Counted from the stretch's first letter, positions 14,589 through 22,698 are shown. The stretch is 32,592 nucleotides of DNA from CAYSNP01 sp964432485 (GCA_964432485.1 CAYSNP010000019.1:1-32592); one strand, 5' to 3'. Program-made: numbers and translations. The notes: generated by a model not told the origin, from the sequence alone.

Positions 14589-15528
14589 AAATATCCTCTC
14601 CGGGCAACGCTCCGCCTACAGCGGTTGCATTGGCCTCATGCAATACGCTAAAGTAATTTTGCAGCACGCTTTTTGCTTCCTCTCCATCAATATAACATAT
14701 ATTGCAGCGAGGTATAGCGTTTTGGGCTACAGCTTTTTGAGGAAAAATGCCATTGTCAACAATTAGCTGTGCCGCTGCAGCGGGGTCAGCATTAACTTTT
14801 GTTACGCTTTCTTGATATGCCTGCTTAAAAGAGGCTATTTTATCTGAGTTTTTAGCCAAATATTCTGTCCTTACAATTGTTGCGGTCATAGGCAAGGCTG
14901 AGTCTTGCCCATAAATATCCTTCCACTCCTCATTTAGGTCTATTTTAATCTCCAAATTGCTATTGCCTGCAAGAGTCATACTTACAAAAGGCTCAGGCAG
15001 CACTCCCAGCGTCTTTGTTCCTTCTATTAAGTCAGATGCCAACTGCGAATGCTCTGCAAGGTATTCCACTTCTATATCCACTCCCTTTCTTGCAATAATT
15101 TCCGCAAGGGCATATTCCGGGGTAGCGCCTTTGCCCGTAGCATATAGCGTGCGCCCTTCAAGGTCTGTTATACTGCTGATATTGTTACTTTTTTCGCCAA
15201 CTACATAAAGCATTCCATAGGTGTTCATAGATAGTATCTTTACGCCTTTATTGGTCTTATTATATAGTACAGCCGCAAGATTGGCGGGCACACTGGCTAT
15301 ATCTATCTCACCGTTTATTATTTTAGCATTAATTTGGTCAGGTGCGGTAAAAACCTTTACATCCAAATCTTCATTGTCAAATAAATATGCCATCCCCATA
15401 CCCGAAGGCCCGGAAAGGGTAGCCACCCTAATAGGCGCATTTTCATTATCCTGATTGCCGTTACAACCGACAAACACTACTGCTGTAAGCGCTATAACAA
15501 TAGCTAGCACCAAAAACTTTTTCTTCAT
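14581..15528 (-). CDS. ABC transporter substrate-binding lipoprotein (SsuA/THI5-like)
   Basis: 315 residues. Lipoprotein signal peptide with lipobox VGC, Cys22, so it is tethered outside the membrane. The mature part is a periplasmic-binding-protein type 2 fold of the SsuA/NMT1/THI5-like group: VATLSGPSGMGMAYLF, INGEIDIASVPANLAAVLYN, ITDLEGRTLYATGKGATPEYAL. Group members bind sulfonates, nitrate, bicarbonate or thiamin pyrimidine precursors; I cannot assign the ligand. The start ATG at 15528 has GGAGA about 7 nt upstream and follows the TM1266-like gene by 18 bases. Confidence 0.92.
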   Translation of the reverse strand: MKKKFLVLAIVIALTAVVFVGCNGNQDNENAPIRVATLSGPSGMGMAYLFDNEDLDVKVFTAPDQINAKIINGEIDIASVPANLAAVLYNKTNKGVKILSMNTYGMLYVVGEKSNNISSITDLEGRTLYATGKGATPEYALAEIIARKGVDIEVEYLAEHSQLASDLIEGTKTLGVLPEPFVSMTLAGNSNLEIKIDLNEEWKDIYGQDSALPMTATIVRTEYLAKNSDKIASFKQAYQESVTKVNADPAAAAQLIVDNGIFPQKAVAQNAIPRCNICYIDGEEAKSVLQNYFSVLHEANATAVGGALPGEDIYA

Positions 15529-15546
15529 TGCTCAGTCTCCTTTATT

Positions 15547-15804
15547 TTAGTTATTTAACTCTATTTTAGTAAGGGCGGACTTAACCGACACATTTTTTAT
15601 CCGTCCCAATTTACCGGTAAGCGCAGTAATTTGCTCATTATAGCCCTCAATAATAATGCTAATGATATGAATATTGTGCTCTTTATCAGGCAAACCCATT
15701 CTGCCTTTGATAAGCTCGCCAAACTCTGACAATATCGCCTGCACTTGAGGCACGCTATCCCTGCTGCCCTCTATTACTATCCCTATTACTCCCAGTCTTT
15801 TCAT
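15547..15804 (-). CDS. TM1266-family putative iron-only hydrogenase system regulator (ACT-like)
   Basis: 85 residues from the ATG at 15804, chosen because AGGAG lies about 8 nt upstream; a longer reading from 15855 would start inside the terminator hairpin. KRLGVIGIVIEGSRDSVPQVQAI, GRMGLPDKEHNIHIISIIIEG and LTGKLGRIKNVSVKSAL match the TM1266 family, a small ferredoxin-like/ACT-like fold. The family is named for its association with the hydrogenase maturation genes hydE, hydF and hydG in anaerobes, none of which is in the window. Here it is the first gene of an operon with an ABC importer. Its biochemical role is unknown; ligand sensing is inference from the ACT-like fold. Confidence 0.85.
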   Translation of the reverse strand: MKRLGVIGIVIEGSRDSVPQVQAILSEFGELIKGRMGLPDKEHNIHIISIIIEGYNEQITALTGKLGRIKNVSVKSALTKIELNN

Positions 15805-15821
15805 AAATACTCTCCTATATA

Positions 15822-15851
15822 ACAAAAATGCCGCTTTGATAAGAAACGGCA
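15822..15851 (-). terminator. Intrinsic terminator just upstream of the TM1266-like gene (attenuator)
   Basis: Minus-strand stem TGCCG…CGGCA (15851-15847 with 15833-15829), extended by TTT/AAA across a bulged base, then TTTTTGT. It ends 5 nt before the AGGAG ribosome site of the TM1266-like gene, and the only promoter seen for it lies upstream at 15962-15990, so it must work as an attenuator. Confidence 0.8.
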
Positions 15852-15955
15852 ACAATTACTAACTTATTTACATTCCGCTTTTTCTCTTTGCAGGAAAATG
15901 GGGAAATCTTTTAGTTAATCAATCTTTGTCTCCGAAAATCTCATCAAGTCAGATT
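15852..15955 (-). ncRNA. Structured 5' leader, possible riboswitch of unidentified class
   Basis: From the predicted transcription start near 15955 to the terminator there are about 105 nt without an ORF. A strong imperfect hairpin lies at 15900-15871 (CATTTTCCTGC … GCGGAATG). Its 3' arm contains AAAGCGG (15881-15875), the same sequence as the 3' arm of the terminator, so it could pair instead with the terminator's 5' arm and prevent termination. It lacks the CUGAGA and CUGAU motifs of the TPP riboswitch, and I could not match it to any other class I know. Confidence 0.6.
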
Positions 15956-15961
15956 ATCTTA

Positions 15962-15990
15962 ATTATAAGCAATTGCAAGCCTATTGTCAA
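15962..15990 (-). promoter_or_regulatory. Consensus promoter of the TM1266-ABC transporter operon
   Basis: TTGACA (15990-15985), 17-bp spacer, TATAAT (15967-15962), a perfect match to the sigma-A consensus. The high promoter strength fits with control after initiation by the downstream attenuator. Confidence 0.9.
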
Positions 15991-16091
15991 CAATTTGTCA
16001 TAGCTTTTTTAATATAGCGTAAATCAATCCGCTCATCCCCCTATAATAAGCAATTCCGCCTTAGACTGCAGGTAATCAGTCTACATTTTTG

Positions 16092-16120
16092 TTGCTTTTT
16101 AGCATTCAAAGGGATATAAT
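16092..16120 (+). promoter_or_regulatory. Promoter of the aminotransferase-tyrS-yigZ-ilvE-galE operon
   Basis: TTGCTT (16092-16097), 17-bp spacer, TATAAT (16115-16120). It is divergent from the TM1266 operon promoter. The leader to the ATG at 16145 is under 20 nt, which excludes a T-box for this transcript. Confidence 0.75.
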
Positions 16121-16144
16121 TAAAAAAAGCCCTTGGAGAAAACA

Positions 16145-17332
16145 ATGGATTATCAATACGCAGACAGGCTAAAGAACTTAGAAGGCAATGCAATTAGGGA
16201 TATTTTCAAACTGCTATCCCGCCCTAATATCATTTCCTTTGCAGGCGGAATGCCCGCTACTGCGCTTTTGCCTACCGACCAGTTTTTGCTTTTAGCCAAA
16301 GAAGTGCTGGAATCTAAGGAAGCATCCGCCCTATTGCAATATGGTGCAACGGAAGGCTATGCTCCCCTATTTGAAAGTGCCTTTGAATATGCAAAGCGTT
16401 TTGGCGTCACCGGATTGCAAAGAGAAAATGCGCTTGTTATCAGCGGCGGCCAACAAGGTATTGACCTTACAAGCAAGCTGTTTCTCAATAAAGGGGATAC
16501 TGTTTTGGTAGAAAATCCTTCTTATCTTGCGGCATTGCAGATTTTTCAAACTTACGAAGCTAACATTATTGGCGTAAATAGTGAGGATGACGGGCTGGAT
16601 ATTCAAGATTTAACAGAAAAAATTGCCAAGTATAACCCAAAACTTTTATATATCGTTCCCACTTTTAGCAATCCAACGGGCAAGGAGCTGAGCTTAGCCA
16701 AAAGAAAAGCAATAGCGAGCTGTACTGCACAAGCAGGCGTTATGGTATTAGAGGACGAGCCCTATAGTGAGCTTAGATTTGAGGGAGAGCGGCTACCTGC
16801 TATTAAATCTTTTGATAAATGCGGAAATGTACTTTTTACTATGAGTTTTTCTAAAACTATTGCTCCGGGTATAAGAGTAGGCTTGATTATAGGCACTAAG
16901 GAAGTTGTCCGCAAACTCACCATAGCAAAACAAGGCACAGATGTGCATACCTCTACTTTATGTCAAGCAATAGTAGATAAATATTTGCGTTATGGCTATA
17001 TAGATAAAGGGATACAGCAAGCCCAACCTGTCTATAAAGCTAAAAAGGACGCTATGATTGCCGCTATCAAAAAGCATTTTCCCAGCCAAGCAAAGTATAC
17101 CAATCCCAAAGGCGGTATGTTTATTTGGGTAGAATTGCCGCACTATATAGACACCGTTGCTATGTTTAGCGAAGCGGTAGAGTTGGGAGTTGCTTATGTT
17201 ATCGGTACGCCGTTTTTTGCTGACGGAAGCGGACATAACACTTTGAGGCTTAACTATTCCAATGCTCAAGAACAGCAAATTGAACAAGGGATTGGCATAT
17301 TAGGCAAGCTGATAAGCAGCAAAATAAAATAA
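16145..17332 (+). CDS. PLP-dependent aminotransferase, class I/II (2-aminoadipate / aromatic type)
   Basis: 395 residues from the ATG at 16145; GGAG lies 6 nt upstream, and a TTG at 16133 overlaps that site. The fold-type I signature is clear: SFAGGMPATALLP near the N-terminus, LQYGATEGYAPL, the NPSYLAAL and TFSNPTG segments, DEPYSELRF, and the PLP lysine in SFSKTIAPGIRVG. The C-terminal NTLRLNYSNA supplies the substrate-binding arginine. These features match the LysN/AraT-like subgroup of MocR-related aminotransferases without the DNA-binding domain. Substrates may be 2-aminoadipate, aromatic or branched-chain amino acids; its place directly before tyrS is suggestive but not proof. tyrS starts 10 nt after its stop. 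Confidence 0.9.
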   Translation: MDYQYADRLKNLEGNAIRDIFKLLSRPNIISFAGGMPATALLPTDQFLLLAKEVLESKEASALLQYGATEGYAPLFESAFEYAKRFGVTGLQRENALVISGGQQGIDLTSKLFLNKGDTVLVENPSYLAALQIFQTYEANIIGVNSEDDGLDIQDLTEKIAKYNPKLLYIVPTFSNPTGKELSLAKRKAIASCTAQAGVMVLEDEPYSELRFEGERLPAIKSFDKCGNVLFTMSFSKTIAPGIRVGLIIGTKEVVRKLTIAKQGTDVHTSTLCQAIVDKYLRYGYIDKGIQQAQPVYKAKKDAMIAAIKKHFPSQAKYTNPKGGMFIWVELPHYIDTVAMFSEAVELGVAYVIGTPFFADGSGHNTLRLNYSNAQEQQIEQGIGILGKLISSKIK

Positions 17333-17342
17333 GGAGGGGGAT

Positions 17343-18551
17343 ATGGCAGAGCATATATTAGACTTTCTAAAAAGCAGAGGATATATTAAACAAACAGTAT
17401 ATGAAGAAGAGCTATATGCAGAACTTGACGGAAAAAGTATCCCCTTTTATGTGGGGTTTGACCCTACTGCGGACAGCTTGCATGTAGGTCACTTTTTAGC
17501 ACTGATGGCTATGGGGCACTTACAACGGGCAGGGCATAAACCTATTGTGCTGGTCGGGGGAGGGACTGCTATGGTGGGCGACCCTTCGGGCAGACAAGAT
17601 ATGCGCGGTATGATGACAAAGAAAACTATTGAACATAATTCTGCTTGTTTTCAAGAGCAAATGAGCAAGTTCTTTTCCTTTGAGGGTGACAATGCCGCCA
17701 TTATGGTCAACAATGCCGACTGGCTGCTTGGGCTTAACTATGTCAACTTTATTAGGGACATAGGCATACATTTTTCGGTAAACCGTATGCTTACCGCCGA
17801 ATGCTTTAAGGCAAGGATGGAAAAAGGGCTAAGTTTTTTAGAATTCAATTATATGCTTATGCAAGCGTACGATTACCTGCACCTTTACAAGACATATAAC
17901 TGCTTGCTGCAATGCGGCGGCGATGACCAATGGAGCAATATTTTGGCAGGCGCAGACCTAATCAGGCGCAAAGAAGGTGTTACCGCATATGCTCTTACCT
18001 TTTCGCTGCTTACCACTTCCGAAGGCGCAAAAATGGGCAAAACAGCTAAAGGCGCGCTTTGGCTCAATAAGAAAAAGACCCCTGTTTATGATTTTTATCA
18101 ATACTTCCGCAATGTTAAAGATGAGGATGTGGAAAACTGCCTAAAGCTGCTAACTTATATAGATTTGAAGGAAATTGCAAATCTGGTGCGCTATAAAGAC
18201 CAGCGCATAAACTTAGCTAAAGAAAGGCTTGCTTTTGAGGTAACCGCTATTGTGCACGGAGTGGCGGAAGCTACTCTAGCTCAACAAAAGACCAAAGGAG
18301 CTTTTGGCAATGGCGCAATAATGCCTACTAAAAAAATAAAAGGCAATACGCTTTTGATATATGAAATACTTGCCGATACAGGGGTTGCGCCCAGCCGCTC
18401 TGAGGCAAAAAGGCTGATTTTATCGGGTGCGGTTAAAGTAAATGAGGACAAAATTACAAATATTGACGCAACTATTACGCAAGAGCAGCTAGAGCAAGGC
18501 TTTGACCTGCATAAAGGGAAAAAGGTGCATTTGCGGATAGAAAAAGAATAA
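17343..18551 (+). CDS. tyrS: Tyrosyl-tRNA synthetase
   Basis: 402 residues, class I. It attaches tyrosine to tRNA-Tyr. The HIGH motif is HVGH (in DSLHVGHFLALMAMG), the tyrosine pocket includes YDYLHLY and QCGGDDQWSNI, and the KMSKS motif is KMGKT, a normal variant for TyrRS. The C-terminal 65 residues (TGVAPSRSEAKRLILSGAVKVN…) form an S4 RNA-binding domain. The start ATG at 17343 has GGAGGGGG upstream. The TAA shares a base with the ATG of yigZ (TAATG). It has no own T-box leader, as it sits inside an operon. Confidence 0.97.
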   Translation: MAEHILDFLKSRGYIKQTVYEEELYAELDGKSIPFYVGFDPTADSLHVGHFLALMAMGHLQRAGHKPIVLVGGGTAMVGDPSGRQDMRGMMTKKTIEHNSACFQEQMSKFFSFEGDNAAIMVNNADWLLGLNYVNFIRDIGIHFSVNRMLTAECFKARMEKGLSFLEFNYMLMQAYDYLHLYKTYNCLLQCGGDDQWSNILAGADLIRRKEGVTAYALTFSLLTTSEGAKMGKTAKGALWLNKKKTPVYDFYQYFRNVKDEDVENCLKLLTYIDLKEIANLVRYKDQRINLAKERLAFEVTAIVHGVAEATLAQQKTKGAFGNGAIMPTKKIKGNTLLIYEILADTGVAPSRSEAKRLILSGAVKVNEDKITNIDATITQEQLEQGFDLHKGKKVHLRIEKE

Positions 18552-19168
18552 TGGACTATACAACCATAGCCGATATAGTGACAAATGAGCTTACAGTCAG
18601 ACGCTCTAAGTTTATTACCACGCTTGCCCCTGTCTTAGACCATAAGCAAGCAGAGGCGCACCTTGCTAAAATAAGGGAAAGCCATATTGGCGCTACACAT
18701 AACTGCTATGGATATATACTGTTGCCGCCTTTAGATGAGTTTAGGTTTAGCGACGATAAAGAGCCGCAAAATACTGCAGGCAAACCTATTTTAAGCGTAC
18801 TGCAAGCAAGAAAATTAAATGGAGTGCTGGCAGTAGTCACCAGATATTTTGGAGGGGTAAAGTTAGGCACAGGAGGGCTTGCAAAAGCATATCGCAGCGC
18901 AGTTGAAGGCGCTCTTGCAAAGGCAAAAATAATAAAAATGCTGCCTTCGTTTATTGCCTCCATACAACTGGATTATGCGGCAAGCGAATTGTTTTTCAAA
19001 GTTGCGGCAACCAAAATCAAGGTTTTGGATACCCAATATGGGGATAAAGTTACATTAAGATTTGCTTTTGCCAAAAGCGAGGCAAAACAAATACAAGAGA
19101 CTGTTGCAGTCATTACCCAAGATGCTGAGGCGTTAAGCCTACAAGGTGAACAATATTTTAGTTATTAA
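18551..19168 (+). CDS. yigZ: YigZ/IMPACT family protein
   Basis: 205 residues, usual length. The IMPACT N-terminal domain carries RRSKFITTLAPV, ATHNCYGYILL, FSDDKEPQNTAGKPIL and VVTRYFGGVKLGTGGLAKAYRSAV, the diagnostic GGxKLGxGGLxxAY block. A C-terminal DUF1949-like domain (about 135-205) follows. The family is conserved across bacteria and eukaryotes; the eukaryotic member IMPACT inhibits the kinase GCN2, while the bacterial role is unclear. Start and stop both overlap their neighbours in TAATG, the second with an ATG that is not the true ilvE start. Confidence 0.93.
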   Translation: MDYTTIADIVTNELTVRRSKFITTLAPVLDHKQAEAHLAKIRESHIGATHNCYGYILLPPLDEFRFSDDKEPQNTAGKPILSVLQARKLNGVLAVVTRYFGGVKLGTGGLAKAYRSAVEGALAKAKIIKMLPSFIASIQLDYAASELFFKVAATKIKVLDTQYGDKVTLRFAFAKSEAKQIQETVAVITQDAEALSLQGEQYFSY

Positions 19169-19182
19169 TGGAGGTTATCAAA

Positions 19183-20238
19183 ATGAAAATAACTTTGACG
19201 CAAAACAAAAAGGATAAGCCGGAAGCGGGCAAGCTGGGCTTTGGCAGACACTTTACCGACCATATGCTTATTATGGACTATAAAGACGGTGCTTGGCAAG
19301 AGCCGCAAATTGTGCCTTTTGGCAATTTTAGCATGCATCCTGCAACAGCGGTACTGCATTATGGGCAAGGTATTTTTGAAGGGCTAAAAGCATATAAGGG
19401 CAAAGACGGAAGCGTGTCCCTTTTTAGGGCAAAAGATAACTTTATAAGGATGAATAAAACAGCAGAACGGATGTGTATGCCTAAATTGGATATTAATTTG
19501 GTAATGGCGGCACTTATAGAGCTGATTAAAATTGATGCGGATTGGATACCCTCTGAAGCAGGCACTTCGCTATATATAAGACCTACAATGGTAGCTACGG
19601 ACGAGTTTTTGGGGGTAAGACCTTCACACACTTATAAGTTTTTTATTATTTTATCTCCTGTAGCAAGTTACTACGCCAACGGGCTGCAACCTACTGCTAT
19701 AATGATAGAAGACCACTATGTGCGTGCGGCGGTGGGCGGCACAGGCGAAGCAAAATGCATGGGCAACTATGCCGCCAGCCTGCTTGCTGCCAATATTGCT
19801 AACGAAAGAGGCTACGACCAAGTGCTTTGGCTGGATGCGGCAGAAAAGAAATATATAGAAGAAGTCGGCGCTATGAATATCTTCTTTGTAATAGGGGATA
19901 AGGTAATCACCCCTCAGCTTGTAGGCTCTATCTTGCCCGGAATCACCAGAGCCAGCGCAATAGATGTGCTGAGGGCAGAAGGCGTTAGCGTTGAAGAGCG
20001 CAGGATAAGCGTAGACGAACTTGAGCAAGCATACAATGCAGGCACACTTAAAGAAGCCTTTGGCACAGGCACAGCGGCGGTTATTAGCCCCGTAGGCAAG
20101 ATTGGGCTGCATGGCAAGGATTTGGTAGTCAATAACAACCAAATGGGTACCCTAACTACAAGATTGTATGAAAAGATAACAGGTATTCAAAACAGAACTA
20201 TTGCAGACCCCTTTGGCTGGGTAACCATAGTAAAGTAA
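19183..20238 (+). CDS. ilvE: Branched-chain-amino-acid aminotransferase
   Basis: 351 residues from the ATG at 19183; GGAGGT lies 7 nt upstream, whereas the ATG at 19168 sits on top of that site. Fold-type IV PLP enzyme: HYGQGIFEGLKAY, the PLP lysine in GTGEAKCMGNYAAS, EEVGAMNIFFV and LPGITRASAIDVL. It interconverts leucine, isoleucine and valine with their 2-oxo acids using glutamate/2-oxoglutarate. The length and motifs fit the long, eukaryote-like BCAT subgroup found in many Bacillota. Fourth gene of the operon; galE follows after 27 nt. Confidence 0.95.
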   Translation: MKITLTQNKKDKPEAGKLGFGRHFTDHMLIMDYKDGAWQEPQIVPFGNFSMHPATAVLHYGQGIFEGLKAYKGKDGSVSLFRAKDNFIRMNKTAERMCMPKLDINLVMAALIELIKIDADWIPSEAGTSLYIRPTMVATDEFLGVRPSHTYKFFIILSPVASYYANGLQPTAIMIEDHYVRAAVGGTGEAKCMGNYAASLLAANIANERGYDQVLWLDAAEKKYIEEVGAMNIFFVIGDKVITPQLVGSILPGITRASAIDVLRAEGVSVEERRISVDELEQAYNAGTLKEAFGTGTAAVISPVGKIGLHGKDLVVNNNQMGTLTTRLYEKITGIQNRTIADPFGWVTIVK

Positions 20239-20265
20239 CCTCTTAATATTGGCAAGGAGGACAAT

Positions 20266-21273
20266 ATGAAAATATTAGTAACAGGCGGAGCGGGCTATAT
20301 AGCCAGTCACACCATAGTTTTGTTGGTGCAGCAAGGCTACGAAATAGTGGCACTTGACAACCTTAGCAACAGCAGCAGGGTATGCATTGACAGGGTAAAA
20401 GAGCTGACCAGCAACGGTATTGCTTTTTACAGAGAGGATTGCAGAGATAAGAAAGCTCTTGACAAAATCTTTAACAAAGAGCGCATAGATGCAGTCATTC
20501 ATTTTGCAGGACTTAAAGCGGTTGGCGAAAGCGTAAAAGTGCCCTTACAATACTATAGCAACAACCTTATTTCTTCAATTAACTTATTAGAGGTTATGGA
20601 GCAGCACAATGTAAAAAACATAGTGTTTAGCTCCTCTGCCACTGTTTACGGTATGCCAAAGAAGCTACCTCTTAAAGAGGATAGCCCAACTGCTGCAATC
20701 AATCCTTACGGTGCAACTAAGTTAATGATAGAAAACATTATGAAAGACACTTACAATGCAGATAATGACTGGCATATGATTATGCTAAGATATTTTAATC
20801 CCGTAGGTGCGCACCCCTCAGGTAAAATTGGTGAGGACCCCAAAGGAGTACCCAATAACCTAATGCCTTATATTGCGCAAGTGGCAACAGGCAAGCTGGA
20901 ACAGCTAAGTATATATGGCAATGACTATCCTACCCCTGACGGTACGGGGATAAGGGATTATATTCATGTTATGGATTTGGCACAAGGACATATTAAAGCA
21001 CTTGAAAAGCTGCCGGATGCAGGATATGAAGTTTATAACTTAGGAACAGGAATAGGATATAGCGTGCTGCAAATGGTACAAGCATTTGAAAGGGCATCGG
21101 GCAAAAAAATTAATTATAAATTTGCGCCCCGCAGAGCGGGAGATGCGGCGGAATGCTATGCTTCCAGCGCAAAGGCAGAAAAAGAGTTGGGCTTTAAGGC
21201 TACCCTTTCACTTGACGAGATGTGTGCTGACCTTTGGAGATGGCAAACTCTTAACCCCAAAGGATACAAATAA
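20266..21273 (+). CDS. galE: UDP-glucose 4-epimerase
   Basis: 335 residues, usual length. Extended short-chain dehydrogenase fold. It interconverts UDP-glucose and UDP-galactose with bound NAD. The N-terminal nucleotide motif is TGGAGYIASHT; the third glycine of the usual TGxxGxxG is Ala13. Catalytic residues S122-S124 (FSSSATVYG) and Y148-xxx-K152 (NPYGATK) are present. GIRDYIHVMDLAQGH and the late AGDAAECYA are typical GalE segments. The ribosome site AAGGAGG is strong. The TAA lies 2 nt from the stop of the opposing EAL gene. Confidence 0.95.
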   Translation: MKILVTGGAGYIASHTIVLLVQQGYEIVALDNLSNSSRVCIDRVKELTSNGIAFYREDCRDKKALDKIFNKERIDAVIHFAGLKAVGESVKVPLQYYSNNLISSINLLEVMEQHNVKNIVFSSSATVYGMPKKLPLKEDSPTAAINPYGATKLMIENIMKDTYNADNDWHMIMLRYFNPVGAHPSGKIGEDPKGVPNNLMPYIAQVATGKLEQLSIYGNDYPTPDGTGIRDYIHVMDLAQGHIKALEKLPDAGYEVYNLGTGIGYSVLQMVQAFERASGKKINYKFAPRRAGDAAECYASSAKAEKELGFKATLSLDEMCADLWRWQTLNPKGYK

Positions 21274-21275
21274 TA

Positions 21276-22697
21276 TTATCCTTTCCAAGGGGTAAGCAGG
21301 ACTTCATTTACAATTTGTCTTTTGTCGCAAGGGCGGCTAAACAAATAGCCTTGCGCCATAGTAATCCCTTTGCTATTAACATAATCCAGCAATTCTTGAT
21401 TTTCCACCCCTTCCGCTACCAATATAATACCTCGCTCAGCAGAATATTTTACCACCATTTCCAGCACGCTGGAAAGCATAAGGTTAGCTCTGCTTTCTTC
21501 AATGAACCGCTTGTCTAACTTAATAATATCAAGAGGCAGCTTTTCCAAAGCGGACAGCGTAGAAAACTCCAGTCCGTAATTGTCCAAGGCAATCTTAAAT
21601 CCAATCTTTTTTAAGTCCACAATATTGGTATTGGCAACAACATTATCTTGATAAAGGGCATATTCGGACACTTCTAAGCAAAAATCCAACACATTTACCT
21701 TATGCCTTTTTACTATACGCCTTAGCTCTTCTGCAAGAGCAGGAGAAATCAACTGTTTTGTAGAGATATTTAAGGAAAACAGCAGTTTATTGTCCGGGGT
21801 TTTCAGCTTCATTTCTTCCGCTTGCTTAATAAGCTCCTCAAATGCCCATAACCCTACCCAATTGATATCTCCGGATTGCTCCATAACCCGCAGAAACTCA
21901 TTAGGCAGCAACACTCCTCGTTCCTTATGCTCCCAACGCAAAAGGGCTTCTATGCCAAAGACTTCTTTATCCGCCAAGTTAATCATTGGCTGATAATAAA
22001 GTACAAAATCCTTTTTTTGAATTGCATCTTTTATATCACGGTAATGCTTATATTCCTCACTTTCTAAACTCCCCAAAGCCCTATCATAAATAAGATACTT
22101 ATCCACCCCTTCACGCTTGCTAATCTCTAGTGCTAACTCAAGATTGCTAGTTATCTCTTTATAGCTTTTGCCGCTTTCAGGGAAGCGTGCAACCCCGATA
22201 TTAGCCGCTATATCTACCCGCATAGGGCCTACTAACTTAATGGGCTTCTTAATTTCGAACAATAACAGCTTGCAAATATCATTGATAGCTAAAAGGTTGA
22301 GCTTTTGCGCAGTATAAACACGAATTTTTCCTGCTCCGTCGGTAGCAATTTTTGCAGTAGGGACAAAGATAGCCTTAAACTTTTGTACCAGTCCTTTTAC
22401 TGTGGCATCGAATTGATAGTTGCCAAATGTCTTTTTTATTTCAGTCGCACCTTCTATTTCTATATCAAAAAGAGTAAAAGATTGTCTGCCTATGCGTTTG
22501 GAGATTTTTTCATCCAGTACCTTATCCATTGCGGATATAAGCAGCAGTCCGTCTTCGCCCTTTTCGGTTATATGAAGACCTCGTGCTTTAAGGGTCTTAA
22601 AAACCAGCAAAATTGTCAAACCGGCTAATGCCAGCACTATCACCGCTAAAAATAATATTGCTATATCTGCGGGCAGCCCTTGAATATATTCTACCAT
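21276..22697 (-). CDS. Membrane EAL-domain protein, degenerate GGDEF, probably impaired phosphodiesterase
   Basis: 473 residues. One N-terminal membrane segment (about 12-34), then a GGDEF-like domain without a usable GGDEF (DGAGKI near 120-125), then an EAL domain from about 218. In the EAL domain E250-A-L, N310, E342, K393 and E429 are in place, but the DDFG metal motif reads D372-N-Y-G and the loop-6 GTGYSS is GLEFST. EAL domains cleave cyclic di-GMP to pGpG; loss of the second aspartate usually abolishes or weakens this, so a binding or regulatory role is plausible. Last of three EAL genes; it starts 1 nt after the stop of the previous gene. Confidence 0.88.
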   Translation of the reverse strand: MVEYIQGLPADIAILFLAVIVLALAGLTILLVFKTLKARGLHITEKGEDGLLLISAMDKVLDEKISKRIGRQSFTLFDIEIEGATEIKKTFGNYQFDATVKGLVQKFKAIFVPTAKIATDGAGKIRVYTAQKLNLLAINDICKLLLFEIKKPIKLVGPMRVDIAANIGVARFPESGKSYKEITSNLELALEISKREGVDKYLIYDRALGSLESEEYKHYRDIKDAIQKKDFVLYYQPMINLADKEVFGIEALLRWEHKERGVLLPNEFLRVMEQSGDINWVGLWAFEELIKQAEEMKLKTPDNKLLFSLNISTKQLISPALAEELRRIVKRHKVNVLDFCLEVSEYALYQDNVVANTNIVDLKKIGFKIALDNYGLEFSTLSALEKLPLDIIKLDKRFIEESRANLMLSSVLEMVVKYSAERGIILVAEGVENQELLDYVNSKGITMAQGYLFSRPCDKRQIVNEVLLTPWKG

Positions 22698-22698
22698 A

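Noticed and set aside
15852..15955. TPP riboswitch in the ABC transporter leader
   Set aside because: Conserved CUGAGA and CUGAU/GGGAA elements of the thiamin element are absent, although the transporter family would fit.
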